DNA of 64,000 bases from Alphaproteobacteria bacterium US3C007 (GCA_034423775.1 CP139918.1:2480001-2544000), one strand, 5' to 3'. Numbered from the stretch's first letter, positions 26,249 through 34,514 are shown. Program-made: numbers and translations. The notes: generated by a model from the letters alone, not told the origin.

Positions 26249-27184
26249 TTAAAAATTTACCCGGTCAGCGCCTTTTAAAGCCAGCATCTCTCTTGTCTGC
26301 GCAGGAGTGGCGATATTCAAAGAAAGGCCTTCGAGAATTTGCCGCATTTTGGTAACTTGATCTGCGTTGGATTTTGCCAATTCTTTAGGCGCGATCCATA
26401 AGGAATCTTCTAACCCGACGCGCACATTTGCCCCCTGTGCAGCGCCCATGGCCGCCAATGGCATTTGATGGCGCCCGGCCCCGAGGATTGACCATTGATA
26501 CTCTGATCCAAATAAGCGATCCGCGGTGCGCTTCATATGCATCAGATCTTCAGGATGCGCGCCAATACCGCCAAGCAGGCCAAAAACAGATTGAATAAAT
26601 AAAGGCGTTTTGGCCAAACCGCGATCAACGAAATGCGCCAGATTATACAGATGCGAAATATCGTAGCATTCAAATTCAAAGCGCGTGCCATTTTCATTGC
26701 CGATACGCAGGATTGTTTCGATGTCTTGGAAGGTGTTTTTGAAGACAAGGTCGCGAGAGTTTTCTAGATTTTCGCGTTCCCATGTATGGGTGAAGTGATC
26801 AAAGCGGTCTAGCATAGGATAAAGCCCAAAATTCATTGATCCCATATTCAAAGACGCCACTTCTGGCTGAAAGGTTGTGGCCGGTTGCATCCGCTCCGCC
26901 ACGCTCATATGCGGACTGCCTCCGGTGGTGATGTTGATGACGGCATCTGTTGCTTGTTTTATCCGCGGCAGAAATTGTTCAAAAACGTAGGGGTCTTGGC
27001 TAGGTTTACCGGTATCAGGATCCCGCGCATGCAGATGTAAAATTGACGCTCCCGCTTCAGCGGCTGCAATCGCAGCGGCTGTGATTTCATCTGGCGTCAC
27101 CGGTAAATAAGGTGACATGCTGGGTGTGTGGATCGCACCAGTCACGGCGCAGGTTATAATTACATTACGGTTTGGTTTGCTCAT
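26249..27184 (-). CDS. Beta-keto acid cleavage enzyme (BKACE, Kce family)
   Basis: TIM-barrel protein of 311 residues in the BKACE (formerly DUF849) family, which condenses a beta-keto acid with acetyl-CoA to give acetoacetate and a new CoA ester. Signatures are IITCAVTGA, the zinc ligands H50 and H52 in ILHLHARDP, NITTGGSPHMSVAER, and GLEDSLWIAP with the acidic zinc ligand. The start at 27184 has AGGA 8 nt upstream and lies 1 nt past the stop of the preceding dehydrogenase gene. The coupled dehydrogenase should make a 3-keto acid, the substrate type BKACE needs. Known members act on aminohexanoate, dehydrocarnitine and several others. Confidence 0.88.
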   Translation of the reverse strand: MSKPNRNVIITCAVTGAIHTPSMSPYLPVTPDEITAAAIAAAEAGASILHLHARDPDTGKPSQDPYVFEQFLPRIKQATDAVINITTGGSPHMSVAERMQPATTFQPEVASLNMGSMNFGLYPMLDRFDHFTHTWERENLENSRDLVFKNTFQDIETILRIGNENGTRFEFECYDISHLYNLAHFVDRGLAKTPLFIQSVFGLLGGIGAHPEDLMHMKRTADRLFGSEYQWSILGAGRHQMPLAAMGAAQGANVRVGLEDSLWIAPKELAKSNADQVTKMRQILEGLSLNIATPAQTREMLALKGADRVNF

Positions 27185-27185
27185 T

Positions 27186-28157
27186 TTAGCGATCCTGTTT
27201 TTGTTTATGCGCGGCAAGCGCGGCCAAACGCGCATCACGCCAGTACTGGCGCAGGTTCAGATCCTTTATATCCAGCGCAGCGCGTCTTTCCTGCGCTATT
27301 TTATCAATAGCCGCTTTGCTCCAATCAGGGCTTGCCAGAGGGGGCTCTGCCATTGCGCGATACATCGCGCCGTAACGGGCCGCATAATCGGCCAACCCGC
27401 CGGGTGCGTTTAAATCGATGGTTTCAAATGGCCCCATAAAGGACCAGCGCATGCCCAACCCATCGCGGATTGTTTTATCGATATCCTCAGCTGAGGCGAT
27501 CCCGGCTTGCGAGAGGCGCAACGCTTCATTGAGCAGCGCGCCTTGCAGACGGTTGAGCACAAAGCCGGGTATTTCTTTATGCAATGTAATGGGGGTTTGG
27601 CCGATAGATGTCATAATTTGATGGACGGTTTTAATGGTATTCTGATCGTTCCATTCGGCAGAGGAAATTTCGACAAGTGGCACCAGATGGGGTGGATTTA
27701 CCGGATGCGCAACCAAAGCGCGATGTCGTCCGGAAAGATCTGCCGTAAATTGTGAGGTCATCAGGCCTGAGCTTGAGCTGGCCAATATGGCCTCTGGAGG
27801 AGTGATTTCATCCAGCTCTCTAAATATCTTGCATTTTTCATCTAAATTTTCAGGTCCGCATTCCTGAATGTAATCAGCGCCTTGAACGGCAGCTTGGAGC
27901 TTGGTTACGCAGTGAATATGCGATTGAATTTCGCTTGTCTCTGAGCATAGATGATGGGCTTTAAGCAAATTAAGCTGCGCTGCAATGGTGTCTTGCGCTG
28001 CAACAAGCGCGTGCTGGTGAAGATCGTATAAATTTACGCGCCACCCAGCGCGGGCAAATACAATTGCCCATCCGCAGCCAATCAGCCCCGCCCCGATAAT
28101 CGCTACTGTTTTACACTGATTTTCTAGGTTTCTTGAGACGGGCTCGGAGTTTTGCAT
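27186..28157 (-). CDS. L-gulonate 3-dehydrogenase-like (lambda-crystallin type) 3-hydroxy acid dehydrogenase
   Basis: NAD-dependent dehydrogenase of 323 residues from the 3-hydroxyacyl-CoA dehydrogenase superfamily. The dinucleotide motif IIGAGLIGCGWA starts at about residue 20. The catalytic His151 in VAHPVNPPHLVPLVE pairs with Glu163. GFVLNRLQGALLNEALRL and GLGMRWSFMGPFETIDLNAPGG then follow, and together these closely resemble lambda-crystallin (CRYL1). CRYL1 oxidises L-gulonate to 3-dehydro-L-gulonate; carnitine 3-dehydrogenases are a related alternative. It is the first gene of the operon and 1 nt before the BKACE gene, implying oxidation to a beta-keto acid followed by cleavage. Confidence 0.85.
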   Translation of the reverse strand: MQNSEPVSRNLENQCKTVAIIGAGLIGCGWAIVFARAGWRVNLYDLHQHALVAAQDTIAAQLNLLKAHHLCSETSEIQSHIHCVTKLQAAVQGADYIQECGPENLDEKCKIFRELDEITPPEAILASSSSGLMTSQFTADLSGRHRALVAHPVNPPHLVPLVEISSAEWNDQNTIKTVHQIMTSIGQTPITLHKEIPGFVLNRLQGALLNEALRLSQAGIASAEDIDKTIRDGLGMRWSFMGPFETIDLNAPGGLADYAARYGAMYRAMAEPPLASPDWSKAAIDKIAQERRAALDIKDLNLRQYWRDARLAALAAHKQKQDR

Positions 28158-28521
28158 GCAACGTGATCCCGCTGGGGTTAAAGGAAGGTACCATCATGTA
28201 CCCGCGTTTCAGCCCCAGACGTGGGGCCAAGTTCAAGCGAATATGTCTTTGATCAGCGCTTTTGGCAATCTTGTTTTCTATATGGCCTTGTAGATTCAGT
28301 TTTCGCCGTCACTGTCAGTCGCGTTGGATGACAAATGGCTGAAAGCAAAGCTTGTTTTGTCGATCAACTGGGTAACGCGCGGGCAGGGGGGCCATGAAAC
28401 CTCGATAAGCACTACCATTTTAAAGCGCAGGGTCATTGAAACTTTTAGATATTCTGCGTAAGCCACGCCGCAAGATATTTGGTATGTTTCCGGATCTTGT
28501 TCACAAAATGGGCTTTTAGAG
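28158..28521. other. Divergent intergenic region
   Basis: It separates the gulonate-dehydrogenase-like gene (minus) from the AEC transporter gene (plus), and promoters for both should lie here. A small hairpin, GCCCC (28212-28216) with GGGGC (28223-28227), is visible. An open frame at 28296-28733 on the minus strand is mostly antisense to the transporter and is not called. No RNA gene was seen. Confidence 0.4.
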
Positions 28522-29406
28522 ATGTCTCTTCTTTTCTCTGTTTCAGAAGTTGTGGCGCCGGTTTTTATTCTGGCGGCTATAGGGTTTTTATGGGTGAAGC
28601 TGGGGTTTGAGTATCGGGTGCAGTTTGTTACCCGCCTGTCTATGAGTTTGGGTGTGCCTTGTTTAATTTTTACCGCGCTGATGCAAACGAAAATCGACGC
28701 TGGGTTTTTACAGATCACCGTATTTGCAAGCATTCTGGCCTACGCATTGGTAACAGTGGCGGGATTTGCTTTGGTCAAGTTGGCGGGCTTGGATCTGCGT
28801 ACCTATTTGGGACCATTAATTTTTGGAAATACCGGGAATGTGGGCCTTCCGTTGGCATTTTTCGCTTTCGGCGATGAAGGTTTTGGCTATGCAGTTGTGA
28901 TCTTTGCAATTATGGGCATGTATTCTTTCACGGCAGGAATTTGGATCGTGTCTGGGGGCGGTTCACTCTTTAAAATCGTAAAAGAGCCGCTGGTCTCGGC
29001 CACGTTTTTAGGTGCGCTGTTTCTGTGGCAGGGCTGGGAGACGCCGCCGTTTTTGACCAATACCCTTGAATTGATCGGGCAAATGGCGATTCCGTTAATG
29101 CTGATTACGCTTGGGGTAGCGGTGGCGCGTTTAACGCCAGGGCGTGTTTCAAAAGTGGCGTGGTTGGCGCTTATCAAATATGCCGGATGTTTGATCTGCG
29201 CTTGTGCGGCGGGATGGTGGTTTAATTTACCCGATATTGCCTTTGCCGTTTTGGTGCTGCAAGTCACAACGCCGGTCGCTGTGACATCGTATATGTTGGC
29301 AGAGAAATACGGTGCCGATTCACAAGCGGTTGCCGGGTTGGTGGTTATCTCAACGCTGTTCTCGGTAGCTTTGATTCCGATTACTTTGGCCGTTTTGATC
29401 GCTTAA
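28522..29406 (+). CDS. AEC family transporter (auxin efflux carrier-like)
   Basis: Integral membrane protein of 294 residues with 8-10 hydrophobic helices and the AEC-family mid-protein motif GPLIFGNTGNVGLPLAFF. The C-terminal half has the family's LQVTTPVAVTSYMLAEKYG stretch before the last helix. Bacterial members export or exchange organic acids such as malate or malonate. The gene is divergent from the beta-keto-acid operon and 172 nt upstream of the SAF-domain dehydrogenase on the same strand, so a carboxylate substrate is plausible. Confidence 0.87.
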   Translation: MSLLFSVSEVVAPVFILAAIGFLWVKLGFEYRVQFVTRLSMSLGVPCLIFTALMQTKIDAGFLQITVFASILAYALVTVAGFALVKLAGLDLRTYLGPLIFGNTGNVGLPLAFFAFGDEGFGYAVVIFAIMGMYSFTAGIWIVSGGGSLFKIVKEPLVSATFLGALFLWQGWETPPFLTNTLELIGQMAIPLMLITLGVAVARLTPGRVSKVAWLALIKYAGCLICACAAGWWFNLPDIAFAVLVLQVTTPVAVTSYMLAEKYGADSQAVAGLVVISTLFSVALIPITLAVLIA

Positions 29407-29578
29407 GCGCGCAGGGTAGTTTTCCTGCCTGCCAAACAATGAAGGTCTGCCGTTTCAGGAAATTTGACCTACAGCGCGGCCGCCATCCTCAAAGAACGCA
29501 GGAGCTTCGTTTTTACTGGACAAAATTGGAACTTCGACGCGATAGTTTGCACAACTTGGTCAAAAAAAGGAGCAACAT

Positions 29579-30901
29579 ATGTTTATGTATGAGGCGTTGC
29601 TGCGCCGCGCAAAAAGCCAATCTCCTATTCGCGTTGGTCTTATTGGGGCGGGAAAATTTGGCTCAATGTTTTTGGCGCAAGTGCCCAATACACCAGGCCT
29701 TGAGGTGGTGGCAATTGCGGACCTATTCCCAGATCAAGCAAAGGCGACTTGTGCGTCAATTGGCTGGTCGAAGGAGTTAATCGCCCAAACAAGTTTCTCA
29801 GACGATGCGGTTGAAATGATGCAAAGCGTCGAGCTTGATGTGATCGTTGAAGCCACTGGAGATCCAATTGTGGGGATCACGCATGCGCGCCAAGCGATTG
29901 CCAACCGTCGTCATATTGTGATGGTAAATGTGGAAGCCGATGTGCTTGCGGGAAGTTTTCTAGCGCAAGAAGCCGAAGCGGCGGGGGTTGTTTATTCGAT
30001 GGCCTATGGCGATCAGCCTGCGCTGACATGCGAATTGGTGGATTGGGCCAGATCTAGCGGGTTTCGTGTGATCGCTGCGGGCAAAGGAACCAAGTATTTA
30101 CCCTCTTATCATATGTCTACACCAGACACTGTGTGGGACCATTATGGGTTAACGTCCAGCCAGGCGGAAGCGGCAGGTATGAACAGTAAGATGTTCAATT
30201 CCTTTTTAGATGGAACCAAATCCGCATTAGAAATGGCGGCGATTTCAAATGCCACCGGATTGGCGGCGCCCAGTCAGGGCTTGGCCTTCCCACCTGCGGG
30301 TATGGATGATTTGGCGCATGTGCTGCGACCGCGGGCTGAAGGCGGGCAATTGGAGTTGAGCGGACAGGTTGAAGTGGTGTCCTCTGTTGAACGGGATGGC
30401 AGGCCCGTGTTCCGTGATTTGCGCTGGGGTGTCTACGTTGTTCTGGAAGCCCCGACCGAGTATGCCGCCGCTTGTTTTCGCCAATATGGTATGAATACAG
30501 ACGAGTCAGGCCGCTATTCGGCGATGTATAAGCCCTTTCATTTAATTGGATTAGAGTTAAATATTTCGATTCTGTCCGCGGCTCTGCTCAATAGCCCAAC
30601 GGGCAGAACCAAGGGGTTTCATGCCGACGTGGTGGCGGTAGCGAAGCGTGACCTCAGCGCCGGAGAGAGGCTGGATGGCGAGGGCGGTTATACCGTTTGG
30701 GGTAAGTTATTGCCCGCGCGCACATCGCTGGAGATGGGTGCGCTTCCAATTGGTTTGGCGCATAATGTAACGCTCAAAACCAATATTGCCGCCGGCGCGT
30801 GCCTTCGGTGGGACGATATCGATATTGACGCCCGCCTTGAGGCTGTGCAAATCCGCAAGAAAATGCAACCAATCCGCGCGGATCATGTAAGCGAGGTTTA
30901 A
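29579..30901 (+). CDS. Rossmann-fold dehydrogenase with C-terminal SAF domain
   Basis: Protein of 440 residues. The N-terminal NAD(P)-binding domain has VGLIGAGKFGSMFL at about 19-32 and a homoserine-dehydrogenase-like VEATGDP motif. The middle is a catalytic region with GKGTKYLPSYHMSTPDTVWDHYG. The last 80 residues resemble an SAF domain (AKRDLSAGERLDG, LKTNIAAGACLRWDDI), as in sialate synthases and altronate dehydratases. The combination is recurrent in Rhodobacterales and is often annotated only as oxidoreductase; the substrate is probably a sugar or polyol acid. AGGAG lies 6 nt ahead of the ATG. Its TAA overlaps the stop of the convergent nuclease gene. Confidence 0.75.
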   Translation: MFMYEALLRRAKSQSPIRVGLIGAGKFGSMFLAQVPNTPGLEVVAIADLFPDQAKATCASIGWSKELIAQTSFSDDAVEMMQSVELDVIVEATGDPIVGITHARQAIANRRHIVMVNVEADVLAGSFLAQEAEAAGVVYSMAYGDQPALTCELVDWARSSGFRVIAAGKGTKYLPSYHMSTPDTVWDHYGLTSSQAEAAGMNSKMFNSFLDGTKSALEMAAISNATGLAAPSQGLAFPPAGMDDLAHVLRPRAEGGQLELSGQVEVVSSVERDGRPVFRDLRWGVYVVLEAPTEYAAACFRQYGMNTDESGRYSAMYKPFHLIGLELNISILSAALLNSPTGRTKGFHADVVAVAKRDLSAGERLDGEGGYTVWGKLLPARTSLEMGALPIGLAHNVTLKTNIAAGACLRWDDIDIDARLEAVQIRKKMQPIRADHVSEV

Positions 30902-31584
30902 AGGATTGTCAGCTCACCCTGCAGCAAACCAACCCGTTTTAAAAAGCCTTTGCTGCCAAGACGGGAGACTGCTTTTTGATATAAAAAATCTTCGCTTGCC
31001 TTGTTAAAGCGATCATTACTTAACACCATATAATCATTGCGATCGGCAAATCGGATCAGCAACGCGTCTGCCTTATAGCCTTTTTTCGAGACGGTAAGCA
31101 TATGGCGGTCCACATCCAGCACGCGGCTGACGGCCATTGGAACGGTTTCATTGGGTTGTAGTAAGTCGTTTTCTTTCAAAGTGCGATAAACGCTGTGATC
31201 AAAGAAAAGATGCAGGGTGAAGCCGTCGTGGCGCAGTTCATCGGTAAAGCGTTTCAACGCGATCAAATCCCATTTAGCGAGGCCCAAAAGGTTATTCCCA
31301 TCTATCGCAAGATTGGTGACAGGGCTAGGAGGCGCTACAGGGGCGGATGGCGGCTCGACCTCTAAACCTTGGCGGATTTTTCGATAGCCCCGATGCATGA
31401 GAAAAAAGGAAAATGCATAGACCACTAAGACCACAATTTTATCCGGATCGGTATATAAAAGCAGACATAAAGAAATGGTTACGGTGCCCCAAAGCGCATT
31501 TTCACCAAAGTAGAACCCAAATCCAATCAGAGCCAAGCTGATGATAAGAGGGTAATTATAAATCACAACGTCCAGCCAGCTCAT
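30898..31584 (-). CDS. Membrane-anchored NYN/PIN-domain ribonuclease-like protein
   Basis: Protein of 228 residues. Two or three hydrophobic helices at about 8-66 are followed by a proline-rich linker (78-90) and a nuclease domain. The domain shows the acidic signatures of the Zc3h12a/NYN type of PIN nuclease: DGNN (95-98), D129 in LFFDHSVY, D173 in KADALLIRFAD and D191 in MVLSNDRF. Such domains cut single-stranded RNA with a metal. The ATG at 31584 is preferred over a TTG eight codons upstream. The function of a membrane-tethered version is unknown, and the call rests on motifs only. Confidence 0.65.
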   Translation of the reverse strand: MSWLDVVIYNYPLIISLALIGFGFYFGENALWGTVTISLCLLLYTDPDKIVVLVVYAFSFFLMHRGYRKIRQGLEVEPPSAPVAPPSPVTNLAIDGNNLLGLAKWDLIALKRFTDELRHDGFTLHLFFDHSVYRTLKENDLLQPNETVPMAVSRVLDVDRHMLTVSKKGYKADALLIRFADRNDYMVLSNDRFNKASEDFLYQKAVSRLGSKGFLKRVGLLQGELTIL

Positions 31585-31901
31585 GGGGTGACCAAGTTTC
31601 CTTTTCAATACCTACGCTTACCATTTCAGCCGTGCCCAAGGTTGTAAATTGGCAAATTGCTTTTTACCTCTTCAATCGTTTTGAAAGTGGGTTTTAATCG
31701 CCTGTAGCGAAAGCCACTGGCCCTGTTCAGCGATAACCGAGAGACTGTTTTGTGTAGGCTGTAGCTTGCCAAAGCGAGGTTTAGCTTTTTGCAGGCTGCG
31801 GGCTTTGAAAAAGAGGGAGAGGCCATCAGCCTACCACCGCATAGCAAAGCTTTTTTGAAGGCGCGCCTAGGATAGAGGCACGATCACGCCTAGCTTGCCT
31901 T
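31585..31901. other. Intergenic region with a start-less coding-like frame
   Basis: On the minus strand an open frame of 52 codons ends at 31672 and lacks any ATG, GTG or TTG. It continues, past its stop, into a second in-frame stretch ending at 31618. The deduced peptide has normal composition (for example SVIAEQGQWLSLQAIKTHF) and could be a decayed gene, but I recognise no family. Otherwise only the promoter of the nuclease gene is expected here. Confidence 0.25.
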
Positions 31902-32771
31902 TCAGGCGACCGCTTTGAGAGAGGGTTTTGCCGTCAGGCCCAGGGCAAGGCAAATATCGCGCGTCAGTTCTGGTCGATTAAGCGTGTAGAAATGCAAAGT
32001 ATCGACGCCTTCCGAGCGCAAAGTATCGCAAAGCTCGGTACCGATCGCGGTGGATAATAAATCATGCCGGCCATCGCGCGTGGCGCGCTCAAAAGCTTCT
32101 TCTAGCCATAACGGCACGCTGACGCCGCATTTCTTTGCGAAGTTGCGGGTTTTTATCCAGTTTTCGATGGGTAAAATGCCCGGAATTATAGGGGCGTCGA
32201 TCCCAGATTTCACGCAAGCATCGCGAAAGCGCAGAAAGTCATCCGCTTCAAAGAAGAATTGCGTGATCGCTTCATTAGCGCCTGCTTCAAATTTGCGCTT
32301 CAACCAATCAAGATCGGCAGCTTGGCTTCTGCTTTCGGGGTGCCCTTGAGGATAGGCCGCGGCTCTTATTTTGAAACCGCCCAGATTTTTCAGAGCAGCG
32401 ATCATCTCGCAACTTGTCTGATAGCCCAAAGGGTGGGGGCGAAACGCGCCGCCATGATCAGGCGCCGGATCGCCTCGCAGAGCAACGATATCTTTCAACC
32501 CCTTTGCCGCAAGACTCCTTACCAAATTCAAGGTGCTTTCAGCGCTCATATCCACGCAGGTTAAATGCGCGGCCACTGTCAGATCTTTATGTTCTAAAAG
32601 CGTTTCCACCAAATCTTGCGTCAGGGCGCGCGGTTTATTTCCGGTTCCATAAGTGATTGAGATAAATTTCGGTTGAAACCCTTCCAGCGCGTTGATCGTG
32701 TTCCAAAGGCGAAACGAGTCTTTCAAAGAGGCTGGAGGAAAAAATTCAAATGATATTTCAGGCGTGCTCAT
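31902..32771 (-). CDS. metF: 5,10-methylenetetrahydrofolate reductase
   Basis: FAD-dependent TIM-barrel enzyme of 289 residues that reduces methylene-THF to methyl-THF for methionine synthesis. Motifs are ISFEFFPP with the catalytic Glu9, AAHLTCVDMSAE, the folate/FAD segment DIVALRGDPAPD, and EAITQFFFEADDFLRF. The length and lack of a C-terminal regulatory domain fit bacterial MetF. It is divergent from a MetR-type regulator, with a MetR box in the 86-nt gap, the classic arrangement in proteobacteria. Confidence 0.95.
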   Translation of the reverse strand: MSTPEISFEFFPPASLKDSFRLWNTINALEGFQPKFISITYGTGNKPRALTQDLVETLLEHKDLTVAAHLTCVDMSAESTLNLVRSLAAKGLKDIVALRGDPAPDHGGAFRPHPLGYQTSCEMIAALKNLGGFKIRAAAYPQGHPESRSQAADLDWLKRKFEAGANEAITQFFFEADDFLRFRDACVKSGIDAPIIPGILPIENWIKTRNFAKKCGVSVPLWLEEAFERATRDGRHDLLSTAIGTELCDTLRSEGVDTLHFYTLNRPELTRDICLALGLTAKPSLKAVA

Positions 32772-32812
32772 GCGGGTTCCTTCTTGCTTGCATCCCTCAT
32801 CAACGATCCTTA

Positions 32813-32829
32813 AACTTGAATCAAGTTCA
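32813..32829. promoter_or_regulatory. MetR binding box between metF and metR
   Basis: TGAA-TCAAG-TTCA (32817-32829) fits the MetR consensus TGAA-N5-TTCA exactly. It overlaps a wider palindrome AACTTGA-A-TCAAGTT (32813-32827). It lies 46 nt from the metF start and 29 nt from the regulator start, in position to control both. Confidence 0.75.
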
Positions 32830-32857
32830 TAAAATTCACTAATATTATGAGTTCCAT

Positions 32858-33769
32858 ATGAAGATGCACATTGAGTTTCGCCATTTAAGAACGATAAAGG
32901 CGATAGAAGAGGCCGGTGGTTTGGCCAAAGCCGCGGATATGCTGCATATAACCCAATCCGCTCTAAGCCATCAGATCAAGGGTTTAGAAGATCAGGCCGG
33001 GGTTGAATTATTCGTGCGGCGTTCAAAACCGATGCGTTTATCCGCAGCGGGTCAACGCTTGTTGCGCACGGCCAACAAGATTTTGCCCGAGATCGACGCC
33101 TTGCAGGCAGAATTTGCCAGTTTGCGGGGCGGGCGCGCAGGGCGGTTGCATATTGCGATTGAATGCCATGCCTGTTTTGAATGGCTGTTTCCGGTCTTAG
33201 AGTCTTTTCGGAAAAACTGGGGCGATGTTGATGTTGATATTCGGCCTGGCTTGGCATTTGATGCCTTGCCGGCGCTGCAAAAAGAAGATGTTGATCTTGT
33301 TGTGTCTTCCGATCCCGATGACCTTCCGGGAATTGAATTTGTGCCATTATTTGATTACGCGCCCGTCTTTGTGGCGGCGCGATCGCATCCTTTGGCAAAA
33401 AAACCTTTTATTGAGGCGAAGGATTTTGCAGAGCAAACCTTGATCACCTATCCTGTTGAACGCAGCCGCTTGGACCTGTTCAGTCAATTATTAATCCCTG
33501 CGAAAGTCGAACCCAAAGCCATTCGACAGGCAGAGCTGACAGCGGTTATTCTTTTGTTGGTTGTTTCAAATCGTGGGGTTGCGGTTTTGCCAGATTGGGT
33601 GGTGCGCGAGGTCCAGTATAATTCGGATTATGTCACGCGGCCGCTGACCGAAAGTGGGATAACCCGCCGCCTTTACGCAGCCGTGCGCACGCCCGATTTG
33701 CAAAAGCCTTTCTTCGCCGACCTTATCGATTTGGCCGGAAAAGAAGCGCGGCGGCTTCAAAGCGCCTAA
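32858..33769 (+). CDS. metR: LysR family regulator MetR
   Basis: LysR-type activator of 303 residues. The winged helix-turn-helix is at the N-terminus (FRHLRTIKAIEEAGGLAKAA, then LHITQSALSHQIKGLE) and a co-inducer domain begins at about residue 90. The segment AIECHACFEWLFPVLESFR and the start HIEFRHLRTIKAI are typical of MetR, which senses homocysteine and activates methionine-synthesis genes. Divergence from metF and the intervening MetR box support the name. An alternative ATG lies two codons in. Confidence 0.9.
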   Translation: MKMHIEFRHLRTIKAIEEAGGLAKAADMLHITQSALSHQIKGLEDQAGVELFVRRSKPMRLSAAGQRLLRTANKILPEIDALQAEFASLRGGRAGRLHIAIECHACFEWLFPVLESFRKNWGDVDVDIRPGLAFDALPALQKEDVDLVVSSDPDDLPGIEFVPLFDYAPVFVAARSHPLAKKPFIEAKDFAEQTLITYPVERSRLDLFSQLLIPAKVEPKAIRQAELTAVILLLVVSNRGVAVLPDWVVREVQYNSDYVTRPLTESGITRRLYAAVRTPDLQKPFFADLIDLAGKEARRLQSA

Positions 33770-33800
33770 TCCCGCATAGGAACGGGGCTTGGCGTTTCGT

Positions 33801-34007
33801 TTATAAAGGCTTCAACTCTGACGCCATTTGGCGTCCGTCACGTCCTTCTTGCAGTTCAAAGCTGATCTTTTGATTATCAGCCAATCCGGTTAAGCCCGAT
33901 TGCTCCAATGCAGAAATATGAACGAAAACGTCTTTTCCGCCATCGTCAGGTGCAATGAAGCCGTAGCCTTTTGTGGTATTAAACCATTTCACGGTACCAT
34001 TCGGCAT
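33801..34007 (-). CDS. cspA: Cold-shock protein (CspA family)
   Basis: Single cold-shock domain of 68 residues with RNP1 KGYGFI (13-18) and RNP2 VFVHIS (27-32). It binds single-stranded nucleic acid and acts as an RNA chaperone. AAGGAG lies 10 nt upstream of the ATG. The leader upstream of it (34020-34107) can fold into three successive perfect hairpins, suggesting structure-based control as known for cspA mRNAs. Its 3' end faces the end of the metR gene. Confidence 0.94.
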   Translation of the reverse strand: MPNGTVKWFNTTKGYGFIAPDDGGKDVFVHISALEQSGLTGLADNQKISFELQEGRDGRQMASELKPL

Positions 34008-34032
34008 GCCCCGTGTCTCCTTCTAAAGTTTG

Positions 34033-34100
34033 CCCCTATGCGGGGGTGTTCGTTCCGCCAGTTTGGCGGCTTCTCAAGCGACAACGGTTTCTGTGTCGCT
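34033..34100 (-). promoter_or_regulatory. Structured cspA leader with three hairpins
   Basis: Three perfect inverted repeats lie in tandem. They are AGCGACA/TGTCGCT (34077-34083 with 34094-34100), CCGCCA/TGGCGG (34055-34060 with 34064-34069), and CCCC/GGGG (34033-34036 with 34042-34045). All precede the cspA ribosome-binding site on the minus strand. A cold-responsive leader is inferred; the stems themselves are seen directly. Confidence 0.5.
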
Positions 34101-34199
34101 TTAAGACATGATAAATTGGAACGGAGCTGCTTTAAAAATCAAGAAAAACCTGTTCATTTACGAAAACTTCTGCAAAATTTCGCTGAAAAAGGCGTTGAA

Positions 34200-34514
34200 A
34201 TGAGAATATTCGGTTTAAAAAACTGCGATACTTGCCGAAAAGCAGTTAAGTTATTGGATGGCTATCGGTTTTTTGATGTGCGTGTCGATTTGATTCCTGA
34301 CGAAATTCTAGACGCTGCTTTGCAAGAATTTGGCGATGATTTGGTCAATAAAAAATCTACAACCTGGCGTAATTTATCGTCGGACGAGCGGGCAATGCCA
34401 CCGCGCGATTTGTTACGCCTTCACCCCGCAGTGATGAAGCGCCCCCTAATTGAGACACACGAGCAGAAACTTTACCTCAGTTGGAGCGCGAAAACGCAAG
34501 CTGCGTTGCTTTAA
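34200..34514 (+). CDS. ArsC/Spx-family arsenate-reductase-like protein
   Basis: Thioredoxin-fold protein of 104 residues with a redox pair C9 and C12 in KNCDTCRKA, resembling the YffB/ArsC-like group. Typical ArsC catalytic arginines are not obvious, so arsenate reduction is not claimed; glutathione- or thiol-dependent redox activity is the family expectation. The start at 34200 is chosen because the family begins directly with the MRIFGLKNC strand, whereas a longer frame from 33900 is antisense to cspA. Its TAA overlaps that of the convergent DoxX gene. Confidence 0.82.
   Translation: MRIFGLKNCDTCRKAVKLLDGYRFFDVRVDLIPDEILDAALQEFGDDLVNKKSTTWRNLSSDERAMPPRDLLRLHPAVMKRPLIETHEQKLYLSWSAKTQAALL

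Noticed and set aside
33900..34199. Extended N-terminus for the ArsC-like protein
   Set aside because: The extra 100 codons run antisense through cspA and its leader; family members start at the MRIFGLKNC strand.
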